The notes under the pieces: generated by a model
The model's input: the letters and a program-made list of their open reading frames with translations, nothing else
The model's database searches: none
Told to the model about the DNA's origin: nothing
Part shown: piece after piece, positions 32,652 through 39,697 of the stretch
Position numbering within the stretch: the stretch's first letter is position 1
Layout: each line of letters starts with the position of its first letter
Assembly: GCA_015493745.1 (NCBI GenBank)
Contig: WGCN01000114.1
Location: 1-39,697 of the forward strand
Reading direction: 5' to 3'
Source of the DNA: Calditrichales bacterium
GTDB taxonomy: Bacteria; Calditrichota; Calditrichia; Calditrichales; J004
Length of the DNA: 39,697 bases
Made by a program: the position numbers and the translations under genes

Positions 32652-33785
32652 TTACCCTGCCGGCTCTGTTTCTTCCAGGGGAATGGCTACACGAAACCGG
32701 GTTCCCACACCCGGTTTGCTCTCAACCGAAATATCCCATTTGTTTTCATCGGTAATACGCTTAACAATGGCCAGCCCCAGGCCGGTGCCCTGACTTTTGG
32801 TGGTATAAAACGTATTGAATATTTTATCGATCTCCTCTTTGGATATCCCTCTTCCCTGATCCGTGATCGTCAGATAAACCCTGGCAGCCGGAGCTTCCTG
32901 CCGGCGTATATCCACCTCGATCTCCCCCCCGTCCGGCATGGCCTGAATGGCATTAAGCAAAACATTCATAACCACCTGCCATAACTGATTGGGGTTGCCC
33001 CGGAGGATGATATCTTCCGCGGGAAGATTCGATTTCAGCCGGATCTGACTTTTCCGGGTCTGGGCGCCGATCATCAGCAGAATATTGCGTATGGTTTCCA
33101 CCAGGTTATAGGAGGAAAGCTGTTGCGATTTCTTCTGGGAAAAGCTCAGGTAGGTCTCCACCACCCGGTTCAGCCTTTCCGTTTCCTGAATAAGGATGTC
33201 AAAAAACTCCAGCTTTTTCACCTCCGCGGGCACGGCATCGCGGATGATTTCAACGGCTCCGCGAATGGCCCCCAGCGGATTGCGCACCTCATGGGCCAGG
33301 CTGGCGGTCAGTTCTCCGACAATGGCCAGGCGATCCGCCGCCCGCAGTTGTTGTTCCATATCCGATATTTGCGCCGATTGTGCCTTAACCTGTTCCAGCG
33401 TCTTTCGTAACTGCTCCGCGGCCTGTTGATAGCGCCGCTTTTCCTCCTTCTCCCCCTGCGCCTTCAATCCCGTAAGGTAGCCGACCAGATTGAACAACAC
33501 AATCTGTATAAAGCGCATTAAATTTATCTCCACCAGACCGCCCCATTGAAACATGATATGCGGCAGGTAAATCATGCTCACCACCAGGGCGGCCCCCAAA
33601 CCGCCGCGCACCCCGTATTGAAAAGCGGATATGAGGATGGGAATAAAATAGGCCTGCATGTAAACAAGATGGTACTGCCAGTTCATGGTCGGCGTGTTAT
33701 AATGCAACCAGGAAATCAGCACAATAAAAACGATGATTAACACCGGCCAGAGATATTTTTCTTTTATATAATCAACCACGGTCAA
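32652..33785 (-). CDS. Membrane sensor histidine kinase (NtrB/ZraS-like)
   Basis: 377 residues. Start codon TTG at 33785, with AAGGA four to five bases before it. Residues 10-105 hold about four to five membrane helices without a large periplasmic domain, so sensing probably occurs within the membrane. A coiled-coil (108-150) leads to HisKA with His165 in SLAHEVRNPLGA. The ATPase domain has N-box NVLLNAIQAM, DQGRGI and GTGLGLAIV. It is 73 bp upstream of the response regulator in the same direction. It differs from E. coli CusS, which senses metal in a periplasmic loop. Confidence 0.92.
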   Translation of the reverse strand: MTVVDYIKEKYLWPVLIIVFIVLISWLHYNTPTMNWQYHLVYMQAYFIPILISAFQYGVRGGLGAALVVSMIYLPHIMFQWGGLVEINLMRFIQIVLFNLVGYLTGLKAQGEKEEKRRYQQAAEQLRKTLEQVKAQSAQISDMEQQLRAADRLAIVGELTASLAHEVRNPLGAIRGAVEIIRDAVPAEVKKLEFFDILIQETERLNRVVETYLSFSQKKSQQLSSYNLVETIRNILLMIGAQTRKSQIRLKSNLPAEDIILRGNPNQLWQVVMNVLLNAIQAMPDGGEIEVDIRRQEAPAARVYLTITDQGRGISKEEIDKIFNTFYTTKSQGTGLGLAIVKRITDENKWDISVESKPGVGTRFRVAIPLEETEPAG

Positions 33786-33894
33786 GCCATCCTTTGGGGT
33801 TCGGAGTATGCTGCAGGGCTATATTACGAAGAATGGGGCATTAAAAAAATATCAGCCCAAAAGTAAAATGCGGCCCCTTATCCGTAATGGGGAT

Positions 33895-34203
33895 TCACTT
33901 CTTAAAATGGTATTCCCGCTCCACCCGGCAGATGCGCACGGAAAAGGAAGCGTACCACTGTTCCCGCCCCCGTTGACGCGCCGTCCGGTGTTCGGCATCC
34001 TTTTTCCAGGCTTCAATGGCTTCCAGACTCTCCCAGTAGGAAACGGTAATCCCCAAACCGTCCCGCGCCGACTCAACGCCCAGAAACCCCGGCTGCGCCC
34101 GCGCCCGTTCCAGCATTTTCCGCGAGGTTTCGGCATAGCCTTCCAGGTCATCGGTTTGCCGGGAGGTAAAGATCACCGCATAATAAGCCTTTTCCTTGTT
34201 CAT
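33895..34203 (-). CDS. Antibiotic biosynthesis monooxygenase (ABM) domain protein
   Basis: 102 residues. The start is set at MNKEK, where AAGGAG sits eight bases upstream. The sequence shows the small dimeric alpha-beta barrel of the ABM fold: YYAVIFTSRQTDD, PGFLGVESARDGLGITVSYWESLEAIEAWK, and a Arg/His-rich second half. ABM proteins include haem oxygenase-like, quinone-forming and purely structural members, so no reaction can be named. It is the last of five minus-strand genes running from 37978. Confidence 0.87.
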   Translation of the reverse strand: MNKEKAYYAVIFTSRQTDDLEGYAETSRKMLERARAQPGFLGVESARDGLGITVSYWESLEAIEAWKKDAEHRTARQRGREQWYASFSVRICRVEREYHFKK

Positions 34204-34220
34204 TTCCTTCTCCTTAAACA

Positions 34221-35039
34221 TCAGCGGCCGCCACAGCCGCAGTTTTTACCAAAACGGCGCAAGCCGCTCCAATACATTTTTTTCTTTATGGGCAGGGAGG
34301 GATTCTCCCCGCCGGTTTCAAACCACACCTGCCCCTCCCGGCCCCGCAGAATATGCAACGGCACGGCGGGCGTATCGCCCTGGGCGATGAGTACGCGGGT
34401 CTCTCCGTTTTTATTGCGGGCCACGTCTAAAATCAGCACGGCATGACCCCTGCCGCCCTTTTTTACGATAAAGTCACCCGGACGTATCTCTGCCCTGCTT
34501 ACCCGCGGGCAGGCAAAATAAAAGGTCTGCGTGCCGCTCAGTTCATAAACGGTGTTCAGGTAGCCGCGCCAGGTATTGCCGGAAGCGGGCCTCTTTCCCG
34601 CAAGCACCTTATAGCGGCTGCCGGAAAAGAGCGGCCGTTTTCCCTGTTGCCACTCTTTAAACGATAAAGGGGTTCCGCCGGGCAGGGGCCAGACCAACCC
34701 GCTGCTTTTTCCGCGTTCCCGGCAATAGCTGCTGTACAGGCGCGCCAGAATATCCATGCACTGCTCCAGCCGCCGCCCCTTTACGGAAAGATCGATGATG
34801 GCGGCCAGGGTGGTATCCCCGGCGCTTTTTTGCAGCCGTCCCTGAAAATCATACAGGGCGCTCCCTTCCGGCTTTAGGGGCAGGCGGCGCAGCCAGGCGC
34901 CAAAGGAGCTGTCGGGCAGAGACACGCGTTCAAAACCGGGTGGCGGCGCAAAGCGCTGCTCCGGGGTATCGCCCCGGGGTTGGGCCCGGAGAACCAGGGC
35001 CGCCGAAAGCAGAAAGAATACCGTGAAAAGAAGTTTCAT
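34221..35039 (-). CDS. DUF4846 exported protein
   Basis: 272 residues with a signal peptide (to about residue 19), then the DUF4846 domain: RFAPPPGFERV, SFGAWLRRLPLKP, LYSSYCRERGKS, GNTWRGYLNTVYELSGT, IRPGDFIVKKG-RGHAVLILDVA. The final residues contain CGCGG. The RxGD-F and HAV-L-ILD pattern resembles NlpC/P60-like papain folds, but a catalytic triad is not obvious. It is 17 bp upstream of the ABM gene. Confidence 0.82.
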   Translation of the reverse strand: MKLLFTVFFLLSAALVLRAQPRGDTPEQRFAPPPGFERVSLPDSSFGAWLRRLPLKPEGSALYDFQGRLQKSAGDTTLAAIIDLSVKGRRLEQCMDILARLYSSYCRERGKSSGLVWPLPGGTPLSFKEWQQGKRPLFSGSRYKVLAGKRPASGNTWRGYLNTVYELSGTQTFYFACPRVSRAEIRPGDFIVKKGGRGHAVLILDVARNKNGETRVLIAQGDTPAVPLHILRGREGQVWFETGGENPSLPIKKKMYWSGLRRFGKNCGCGGR

Positions 35040-35102
35040 GATCCGAAGATAATGGAAAAAGATATGTCGGCCAAACGGAAGTCCCGCCCGGGCGGAGAGG
35101 CC

Positions 35103-36026
35103 TTAGATCTCGAAGAGGGAGCGGATATTGGGCGCCAACAGGGCCAGGGCCTCGCGGGCCAGCCGTTCATCCAGCGGCAGGCAGACGATAAAGGCCTTGC
35201 CGATTTTACCCACGGCAATACGTTGGGCCACAAAACCGTTATAGACGATTTGCGCCCGGTTAAACAGGGACTGTTCCACCCCTTCCAGACGAAAATCAAA
35301 AAAAGGCTCCAGGGTGTTGATGGTGATATCCTTTTTACCCAGACCGCTGCCGCCGAGGGTAATAATCACCTCCACGTCCTGCTCCAGCCATTGCTGCACC
35401 TTTTCGGTAAGCTTGTCGGGATCGTTGGCGATCACGCTGTAATGATCCATTAAAAAGCCCTGGTCGCGCAGGCCCTTTTGGATAATGCGTCCGGCGTCGT
35501 CGCTGCCCAGTCCGGCCAGGATGCGTTCCGAGACGATTAAAATTCCGGCATGTACCGGCGTGGTAATCTCCAGGCTTTTTTCCCGGGGCTTGGGGAAAAC
35601 GATATGGCTGTTTTTGATGCTGACCCCCGGAAAATCCCGGCAAAAGTCCACCAGCGTCAGGGCGGCCACGTTTACCGCCGTCAGGGCTTCCATCACCAGG
35701 CTTTGGCGGGTAACGGCCCGTACCGCGGCCTCGATATGCACATTGCCGTCATAGACCTCAAAGGTGACCTCCACCCAGTTCAGTTCGCCCTTTTGATGCA
35801 GGGGGATAAGATCGTGGGTGTTTTTCGCGGCCTGAATGGCGGCGATGGTGGCCGTGGCCCTGACGTCGTCTTTTAGCTGTCCGTCCCGGAATACGGTGTA
35901 ATGCGCCTCTTCCGGCACATACAGGCGCGCCGCGGCCCTCGCCTCATGCAGGGATGACGGTTTAACGGACACATCTTCCATGTGCAGGCGGCCATTGGCC
36001 CATTCCGGTTTGTGGGGACTACTCAT
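35103..36026 (-). CDS. MoaC-MoaB fusion protein for molybdenum cofactor synthesis
   Basis: 307 residues. The first about 155 match MoaC (cyclic pyranopterin monophosphate synthase): MEDVSVKPSSLHEARAAAR, TATIAAIQAAKNTHDLIPL and EALTAVNVAALTLVDFC. The rest matches MoaB/MogA (molybdopterin adenylyltransferase fold): GILIVSERI...GSDDAG, ITLGGSGLGKKDIT. MoaCB fusions are known. Two MoaC positions look altered: the usual CHPL after LIPL reads HQKG, shifting the catalytic His, and the Lys after the catalytic Asp (DxxK) is Arg. The organism presumably makes molybdoenzymes. It is 12 bp from the amidase gene. Confidence 0.85.
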   Translation of the reverse strand: MSSPHKPEWANGRLHMEDVSVKPSSLHEARAAARLYVPEEAHYTVFRDGQLKDDVRATATIAAIQAAKNTHDLIPLHQKGELNWVEVTFEVYDGNVHIEAAVRAVTRQSLVMEALTAVNVAALTLVDFCRDFPGVSIKNSHIVFPKPREKSLEITTPVHAGILIVSERILAGLGSDDAGRIIQKGLRDQGFLMDHYSVIANDPDKLTEKVQQWLEQDVEVIITLGGSGLGKKDITINTLEPFFDFRLEGVEQSLFNRAQIVYNGFVAQRIAVGKIGKAFIVCLPLDERLAREALALLAPNIRSLFEI

Positions 36027-36038
36027 AGGTTTACCTTT

Positions 36039-36848
36039 TTAATCCGAATCGCTGTTTCTGTTGTGCGTCTCTTTTATCTCAAATATATCCGCGTCTTTCC
36101 AGACGGGAAATTTTTCGCGATAGCGCTCCTGCCTGGCGCGGGAAAGGGTGGCATACAGCAGCCTTTCCTCATTTTCGGCGGCCTCCGTAAGCGCCCGCCC
36201 CAGGGGGTCGAACACGGCGGATTCCCCGCGATAATCTATCTCCAGACCGTCGCGGCCGCAACGGTTCACGCCGGCCACATAGGCCTGGTTCTCCACGGCC
36301 CGCGCCTGAAGCAAAAGACGCCAGTGGGAAGAACGGCGCTCCGGCCAGTTGGCGATGTAAATCAAAACATCCGCCTCCTTTTCGCGCAGGCGGGACCACA
36401 CGGGAAAACGTAAATCGTAACAGATAAAAGGCATGATTTTCCAGCCTTTTTTTTCGATAATCACCCTTTCCCGGCCGCCGCTGTATATTTTATGCTCGCC
36501 GGCCATTCGGAACAAATGACGCTTATCATAAATGAACACTTTTCCATCGGGTTTTACCCAGTGCAGGCGGTTGAGGTAGCGTCCGCTTTCCTCAACGATG
36601 AAACTGCCGGCAATATCCGCCTGTTTTGCCGCCGCCTGTTCACGCATCCAACGCAGAGTGCGGCCTCCGGGTTTTTCGGCCAGGGGCGCGGCCCGCATGG
36701 TAAAGCCGGTGCTGAACATTTCCGGCAAAATAATTATATCGGCCTCATCGGAGACTTTATCTAATTTTTTATCAAAAGCGACTAAATTCGCCTCAATATC
36801 CTCCCAGAGCAGATCGCTTTGTACCAGACACAGGTTTAAATCCGGCAT
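36039..36848 (-). CDS. Omega-amidase of the nitrilase superfamily (YafV-like)
   Basis: 269 residues with the Glu-Lys-Cys triad of the carbon-nitrogen hydrolases: Glu in LPEMFSTGF (about 42), Lys in YDKRHLF (about 108), Cys in ICYDLRFPVW (about 143). It resembles YafV/Nit2, which hydrolyse alpha-ketoglutaramate. It overlaps the aminotransferase gene by 13 bp. The pair matches glutamine-transaminase plus omega-amidase, which closes methionine salvage. GGAGG precedes the ATG. Confidence 0.9.
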   Translation of the reverse strand: MPDLNLCLVQSDLLWEDIEANLVAFDKKLDKVSDEADIIILPEMFSTGFTMRAAPLAEKPGGRTLRWMREQAAAKQADIAGSFIVEESGRYLNRLHWVKPDGKVFIYDKRHLFRMAGEHKIYSGGRERVIIEKKGWKIMPFICYDLRFPVWSRLREKEADVLIYIANWPERRSSHWRLLLQARAVENQAYVAGVNRCGRDGLEIDYRGESAVFDPLGRALTEAAENEERLLYATLSRARQERYREKFPVWKDADIFEIKETHNRNSDSD

Positions 36849-37978
36849 AACACCTCCAGGGCTTTATCCAGGGTTTCCTCTTTTTTGGCAAAGCAAAAAC
36901 GGATCAATCCGCGCGAGCGGCCGTCCCTGTAAAAGACGCTTGTGGGTATGGCCGCCAGGCCGTGCTGTTCCACCAGGCGCCGGGTGAAGTCCGTATCCGG
37001 CTCGTCGCTGATGGCGCTGTAGTCGGCCAGTTGAAAATAGGTGCCCCGGCTGGGCAGCAGGCGGAAGCGGGAAGCGGCCAGCCCCCGGGCAAAATGGTCG
37101 CGTTTTTTTTGATAAAAAGCGCCCAGGCCCAGATAGTGCCTTTCATCGGCCAGATACCCGGCATAGGCATGCTGGGTGGGCGTGTGTACGGAAAAGGTAA
37201 TGAACTGGTGTATTTTACGCAGCTCGGCGGTCATGGCTTGCGGCGCCAGCGCATAGCCCACCTTCCAGCCGGTGGCGTGGAAGGTTTTGCCAAAGGAACC
37301 GATGACAAAGCTGCGCGCGGCCAGTTCCGGGAAGGCGGCCATGGAGAGATGCTTTTTGCCGTCGAAGATGATATGTTCATACACCTCATCGCTGATAATC
37401 AGAAAGTCATGCTTTTGGGCCAGCCGTTTCAGGCGCAGGATATCCTGCTGCTCCAACACCGCCCCGCTGGGATTGTGGGGCGAGTTTAGCAAAATGGCCC
37501 GGGTGCGCGGCGATATCCGGCGCTCCACCTCATCCCAGGGAATCTGAAAACCGGGCAGGGAGAGCGGGATGGTTACCGGCACGCCGCCGCTGTAGCGGAT
37601 CATCGGCAGATAGGCGTCATACCAGGGTTCGAAAACGATGATCTCATCGCCGGGAAAGGTGATGGCGGTGATGGCGGCGTAGAGGGCCTCCGTGGCTCCG
37701 GCGGTGATGGTGATCTCGTTGAGCGGATGGTAGGAAGCGCCGTGCTGTTTTTGATACTTGAGGGCCAGGGTTTCATTCAGGGCCGGCACGCCGGGCATGG
37801 GGGCGTATTGATTGTGGCCGGCGCGCATGTTCTTTTCCATCAGGGCGATCAGGGCCGGATCGGCGTCAAAGTCGGGAAAGCCCTGCGAGAGGTTGATGGC
37901 CTTATGCCCGGCGGCCAGACGGGACATGACCGAAAAGATGGAAACCGGCAGGTCGGGTTGCTTGGATTTCAATTTCAT
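36836..37978 (-). CDS. PLP-dependent methionine aminotransferase (YbdL-like)
   Basis: 380 residues, fold-type I aminotransferase. Visible are QGFPDFDADP at the N-terminus, the NSPHNPSG cofactor/substrate loop, ISDEVYEHI (Asp for pyridine nitrogen), and SFGKTFHATGWKVGY with the Schiff-base Lys. The length and motifs fit the YbdL/kynurenine-aminotransferase-like branch, which transaminates ketomethylthiobutyrate with glutamine. Overlap with the omega-amidase supports this reaction. AAAGG precedes the ATG. Upstream 37979-38265 has no gene. Confidence 0.9.
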   Translation of the reverse strand: MKLKSKQPDLPVSIFSVMSRLAAGHKAINLSQGFPDFDADPALIALMEKNMRAGHNQYAPMPGVPALNETLALKYQKQHGASYHPLNEITITAGATEALYAAITAITFPGDEIIVFEPWYDAYLPMIRYSGGVPVTIPLSLPGFQIPWDEVERRISPRTRAILLNSPHNPSGAVLEQQDILRLKRLAQKHDFLIISDEVYEHIIFDGKKHLSMAAFPELAARSFVIGSFGKTFHATGWKVGYALAPQAMTAELRKIHQFITFSVHTPTQHAYAGYLADERHYLGLGAFYQKKRDHFARGLAASRFRLLPSRGTYFQLADYSAISDEPDTDFTRRLVEQHGLAAIPTSVFYRDGRSRGLIRFCFAKKEETLDKALEVLCRI

Positions 37979-38265
37979 GTGCCTTTTCCGATTGGGTTTA
38001 CGATAGAGGAAATTATTGATTTTTGAGGAAGATAAAAAATTAAAAGCGGCGCCACCGGGGAACAGGGCCGGAGTATGAACGGAACAACCCTTCTTTTAGC
38101 CCCGCCCGGCCTTGCTTGCCGGGGCATGACGGCCGGTAACACTAAGAAAAAGAGAACACGGCCGGTTTTTTACTACGTTTGTTTTCTACACGACCCGGCA
38201 CTTGCCGTGACCCATAAAACAAGAATTATAGAATAGACTAAAAAAAACACGTTATACCGCCTTTC

Positions 38266-39258
38266 TTAATTTCCTCTTAATATATGGGTGCGGCCGTCTC
38301 TGCGCCCCACGGCAAACACCGCGTGGCCATCGGTCCAAACCCGGCCAAATTCAATACCCTGGCTGACCAGATTTTTATACCGGAACCAGTTTACACCGTC
38401 ATAATGCAAAATGGTATTGTGTGTACCCGCGGCAAAAATATTATCCTCGCTTGTTCCGTAAATGCCATAAAGTCGAAAACCGACACCGGTATACGAAATC
38501 GTCCACTTTTTATTATCCCTGTCGTATTTACTGACCCGGCCGCCATTTACCGAATAGATGGCATTACCCACTTTAGCTATATATATGCCAAAGGCGGATT
38601 GTTCTTCAAAGTCCTTTTGCAGCATACGCCAGGCAACGCCATTCCAGTGCATAAAATAATTGACCTGAATGCCATTTTTACCGCCATATGCAACGGCATA
38701 AACATCATCGGAGGCAAAAGCGGCAAAACTGTAAAACCCCAAACTATCGGCCATGGTGTAATCTTTTATCGAATCGCCGTCAAAATGGTAAAGGTTTCCG
38801 TAAGCCCCGCCAAACCACATGTCATCGGGGGCGATCCCCGTTCCGCCAAACAACGTACCGATCTTTAACTTTAAATCTATCCAATGGGTGCCACCATAAT
38901 GAAATATAATACCTTTATTTTCAGGAAAGGCAAAAGCGCTGGCCGCATAAATATTATCTTTTGAAAATCCAAATATAGAGCCGATTGAACCGTTTGACTT
39001 GAGGTCGATCCACTCCCATTTATTACCATTAAAATGGTAGATGACATTGTCCAAGCCATTAATATCCCCTGCAGTATATAAATCTTTTGAAGATTCTCCC
39101 CAAACAGAAAACATTGTCAATTCAGAGTTAGGCAGTGTAAGCACATACTCTTTCCATTTATAGTTCCTGGGATCTGTTGGACTATCATCATTCCCGGTGG
39201 ATTGGTGACAGCCCCAGAACATTACGGGCAGAAGCAGTAACAGAAACCGGTTTTTCAT
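38266..39258 (-). CDS. Lipoprotein with beta-propeller-like repeats
   Basis: About 330 residues. The start at MKNRF is preferred (GGA about eight bases before); another ATG lies four codons upstream. Signal peptide ends in lipobox FWGC. The mature protein has repeats of about 45 residues following the scheme VWGESSKDLYTAGD...IYHFNGNKW, GFSKDNIYAAS...IFHYGGTHW, and GTSEDNIFAAGTHNTILHYDGVNW. This looks like a beta-propeller-type surface or periplasmic protein. The base composition appears more AT-rich than its neighbours. Function unknown. Confidence 0.8.
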   Translation of the reverse strand: MKNRFLLLLLPVMFWGCHQSTGNDDSPTDPRNYKWKEYVLTLPNSELTMFSVWGESSKDLYTAGDINGLDNVIYHFNGNKWEWIDLKSNGSIGSIFGFSKDNIYAASAFAFPENKGIIFHYGGTHWIDLKLKIGTLFGGTGIAPDDMWFGGAYGNLYHFDGDSIKDYTMADSLGFYSFAAFASDDVYAVAYGGKNGIQVNYFMHWNGVAWRMLQKDFEEQSAFGIYIAKVGNAIYSVNGGRVSKYDRDNKKWTISYTGVGFRLYGIYGTSEDNIFAAGTHNTILHYDGVNWFRYKNLVSQGIEFGRVWTDGHAVFAVGRRDGRTHILRGN

Positions 39259-39585
39259 ATATTTTTCCAATTTTAATTTTACAAAGAATGGATTGTGGTT
39301 ATGGTAATATGAAAGAAAAACTACGATGAGGCATAAAAGCTAAGGGGGAAAAGCCAAGGGGTTTATGAAGTACACGATCACACCTCCGTTAAGCAGCCGG
39401 CCCCCTCAAACCGTACTGTCGGGATGAATATAAAGTTTTCTATTTATAACGCAATATAATTACCCCCAGAAAAGTCAAATATAAAGTCGATATTTTTTAC
39501 ATTTCCCGCTATTTGCTTTTACGGAAGAGCGATGACCAGGAAAGTATATCCACGCGCTACAAGGCGCAAGGTAAAATCAGCTCTC
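39259..39585. other. Non-coding stretch without recognised features
   Basis: AT-rich 327 bases between the lipoprotein gene and the truncated reading frame at 39586. I see no convincing gene, operator pair, terminator or repeat here. Confidence 0.5.
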
Positions 39586-39687
39586 TTAGCGGCAGCGGAA
39601 GGAAATACCGGAGTCTGTGGTCGGTTTCCAGCTTTGCGCCATGATGATTGATGAACATATTACAAGGTAAAATAAAATTTTTCGCAT
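39586..39687 (-). pseudogene. Truncated exported-protein reading frame (signal peptide remnant)
   Basis: A 33-residue frame begins MRKILFYLVICSSIIMAQ, a good signal peptide with a cleavage site after AQ, and stops after 15 further residues (to FRCR). A secreted protein would be expected to continue, so this looks like the 5' end of a broken gene. It could also be a real short exported peptide. The window ends 10 bases upstream of the start, so the promoter cannot be judged. Confidence 0.35.
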
Positions 39688-39697
39688 AGTACAACTC

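Noticed and set aside
38196..38207. Short inverted repeat CGGCA-CT-TGCCG
   Set aside because: Too short, with no T-run or partner; not supported as terminator or operator.
38227..38242. TATAGAATAGACTAAA, matching the regulon palindrome at 12 of 16 positions
   Set aside because: No partner site 21-22 bp away and no -24/-12 element before the aminotransferase gene; likely chance in AT-rich DNA.

Overview
The window looks like chromosomal DNA of a Gram-negative, didermic anaerobe or facultative anaerobe of the Calditrichota / KSB1 / Ignavibacteria kind. This is inferred from three things: a C-terminal FlgD-Ig / type IX-like sorting domain on the secreted M23 peptidase, a PorV/UPF0164-like outer-membrane protein, and many lipoproteins and beta-barrels. 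Base composition looks moderate. Genes have clear AGGAG-type ribosome sites. No rRNA, tRNA, CRISPR array, phage or insertion sequence was recognised.

Layout: (1) 1-3451 holds the end of an M23 endopeptidase, an aldehyde dehydrogenase and an XRE-cupin regulator. (2) 3502-4302 is a non-coding array of about 3.5 degenerate, roughly 226-bp repeats with internal inverted arms, bracketed by two nearly identical terminator hairpins. (3) 4367-7025 is a copper module: a CopB-type P1B ATPase with a His-rich N-terminus, divergent from an ECF sigma factor with a CxC linker and a Cys-rich tail (CorE/ECF44-like). (4) 7267-7801 is an operon of three membrane microproteins of 34, 54 and 48 aa. (5) 8052-15508 (minus) is an envelope operon: CsgG/LpoB-like lipoprotein, CcmF, a zinc-ribbon CcmH-like protein, a DUF2318 protein, a MacB/FtsX-type ABC transporter and an outer-membrane protein. 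(6) 15868-19160 holds a SHOCT membrane protein, an internally duplicated lipoprotein, a DUF302 protein and a DUF2459 protein. (7) 19449-30944 (minus) is a large Cus-type operon: small membrane protein, TolC/CusC, CusB, CusA, a PII-NG-like protein, a Met-rich protein, a beta-barrel, a DUF2231 fusion, two cytochromes c and a porin. (8) 31235-33785 is an NtrC-type sigma-54 response regulator with its histidine kinase. (9) 33895-37978 is a housekeeping run: ABM monooxygenase, DUF4846, MoaC-MoaB fusion, omega-amidase and methionine aminotransferase. (10) 38266-39687 holds a propeller-like lipoprotein and an apparent gene remnant.

The most striking signal is regulatory. A 16-bp palindrome close to TGTAGAATATTCTACA occurs as a pair of sites 21-22 bp apart at five places (7128, 7936, 15642, 16188, 31129). 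Each pair lies 50-170 bp upstream of a sigma-54-type -24/-12 promoter pointing to the minus strand. The promoters head the microprotein operon, the CcmF/ABC operon, the SHOCT gene and the Cus operon. The fifth points antisense through the ECF sigma gene towards copB. The two-component pair next to the Cus operon, with GAFTGA, AAA+ and Fis-type HTH, is the obvious candidate to bind these sites. I infer a local sigma-54 regulon joining Cu/Ag efflux, cytochrome-c biogenesis/envelope functions and new microproteins. Its inducer is unknown; copper or silver is the best guess from gene content.
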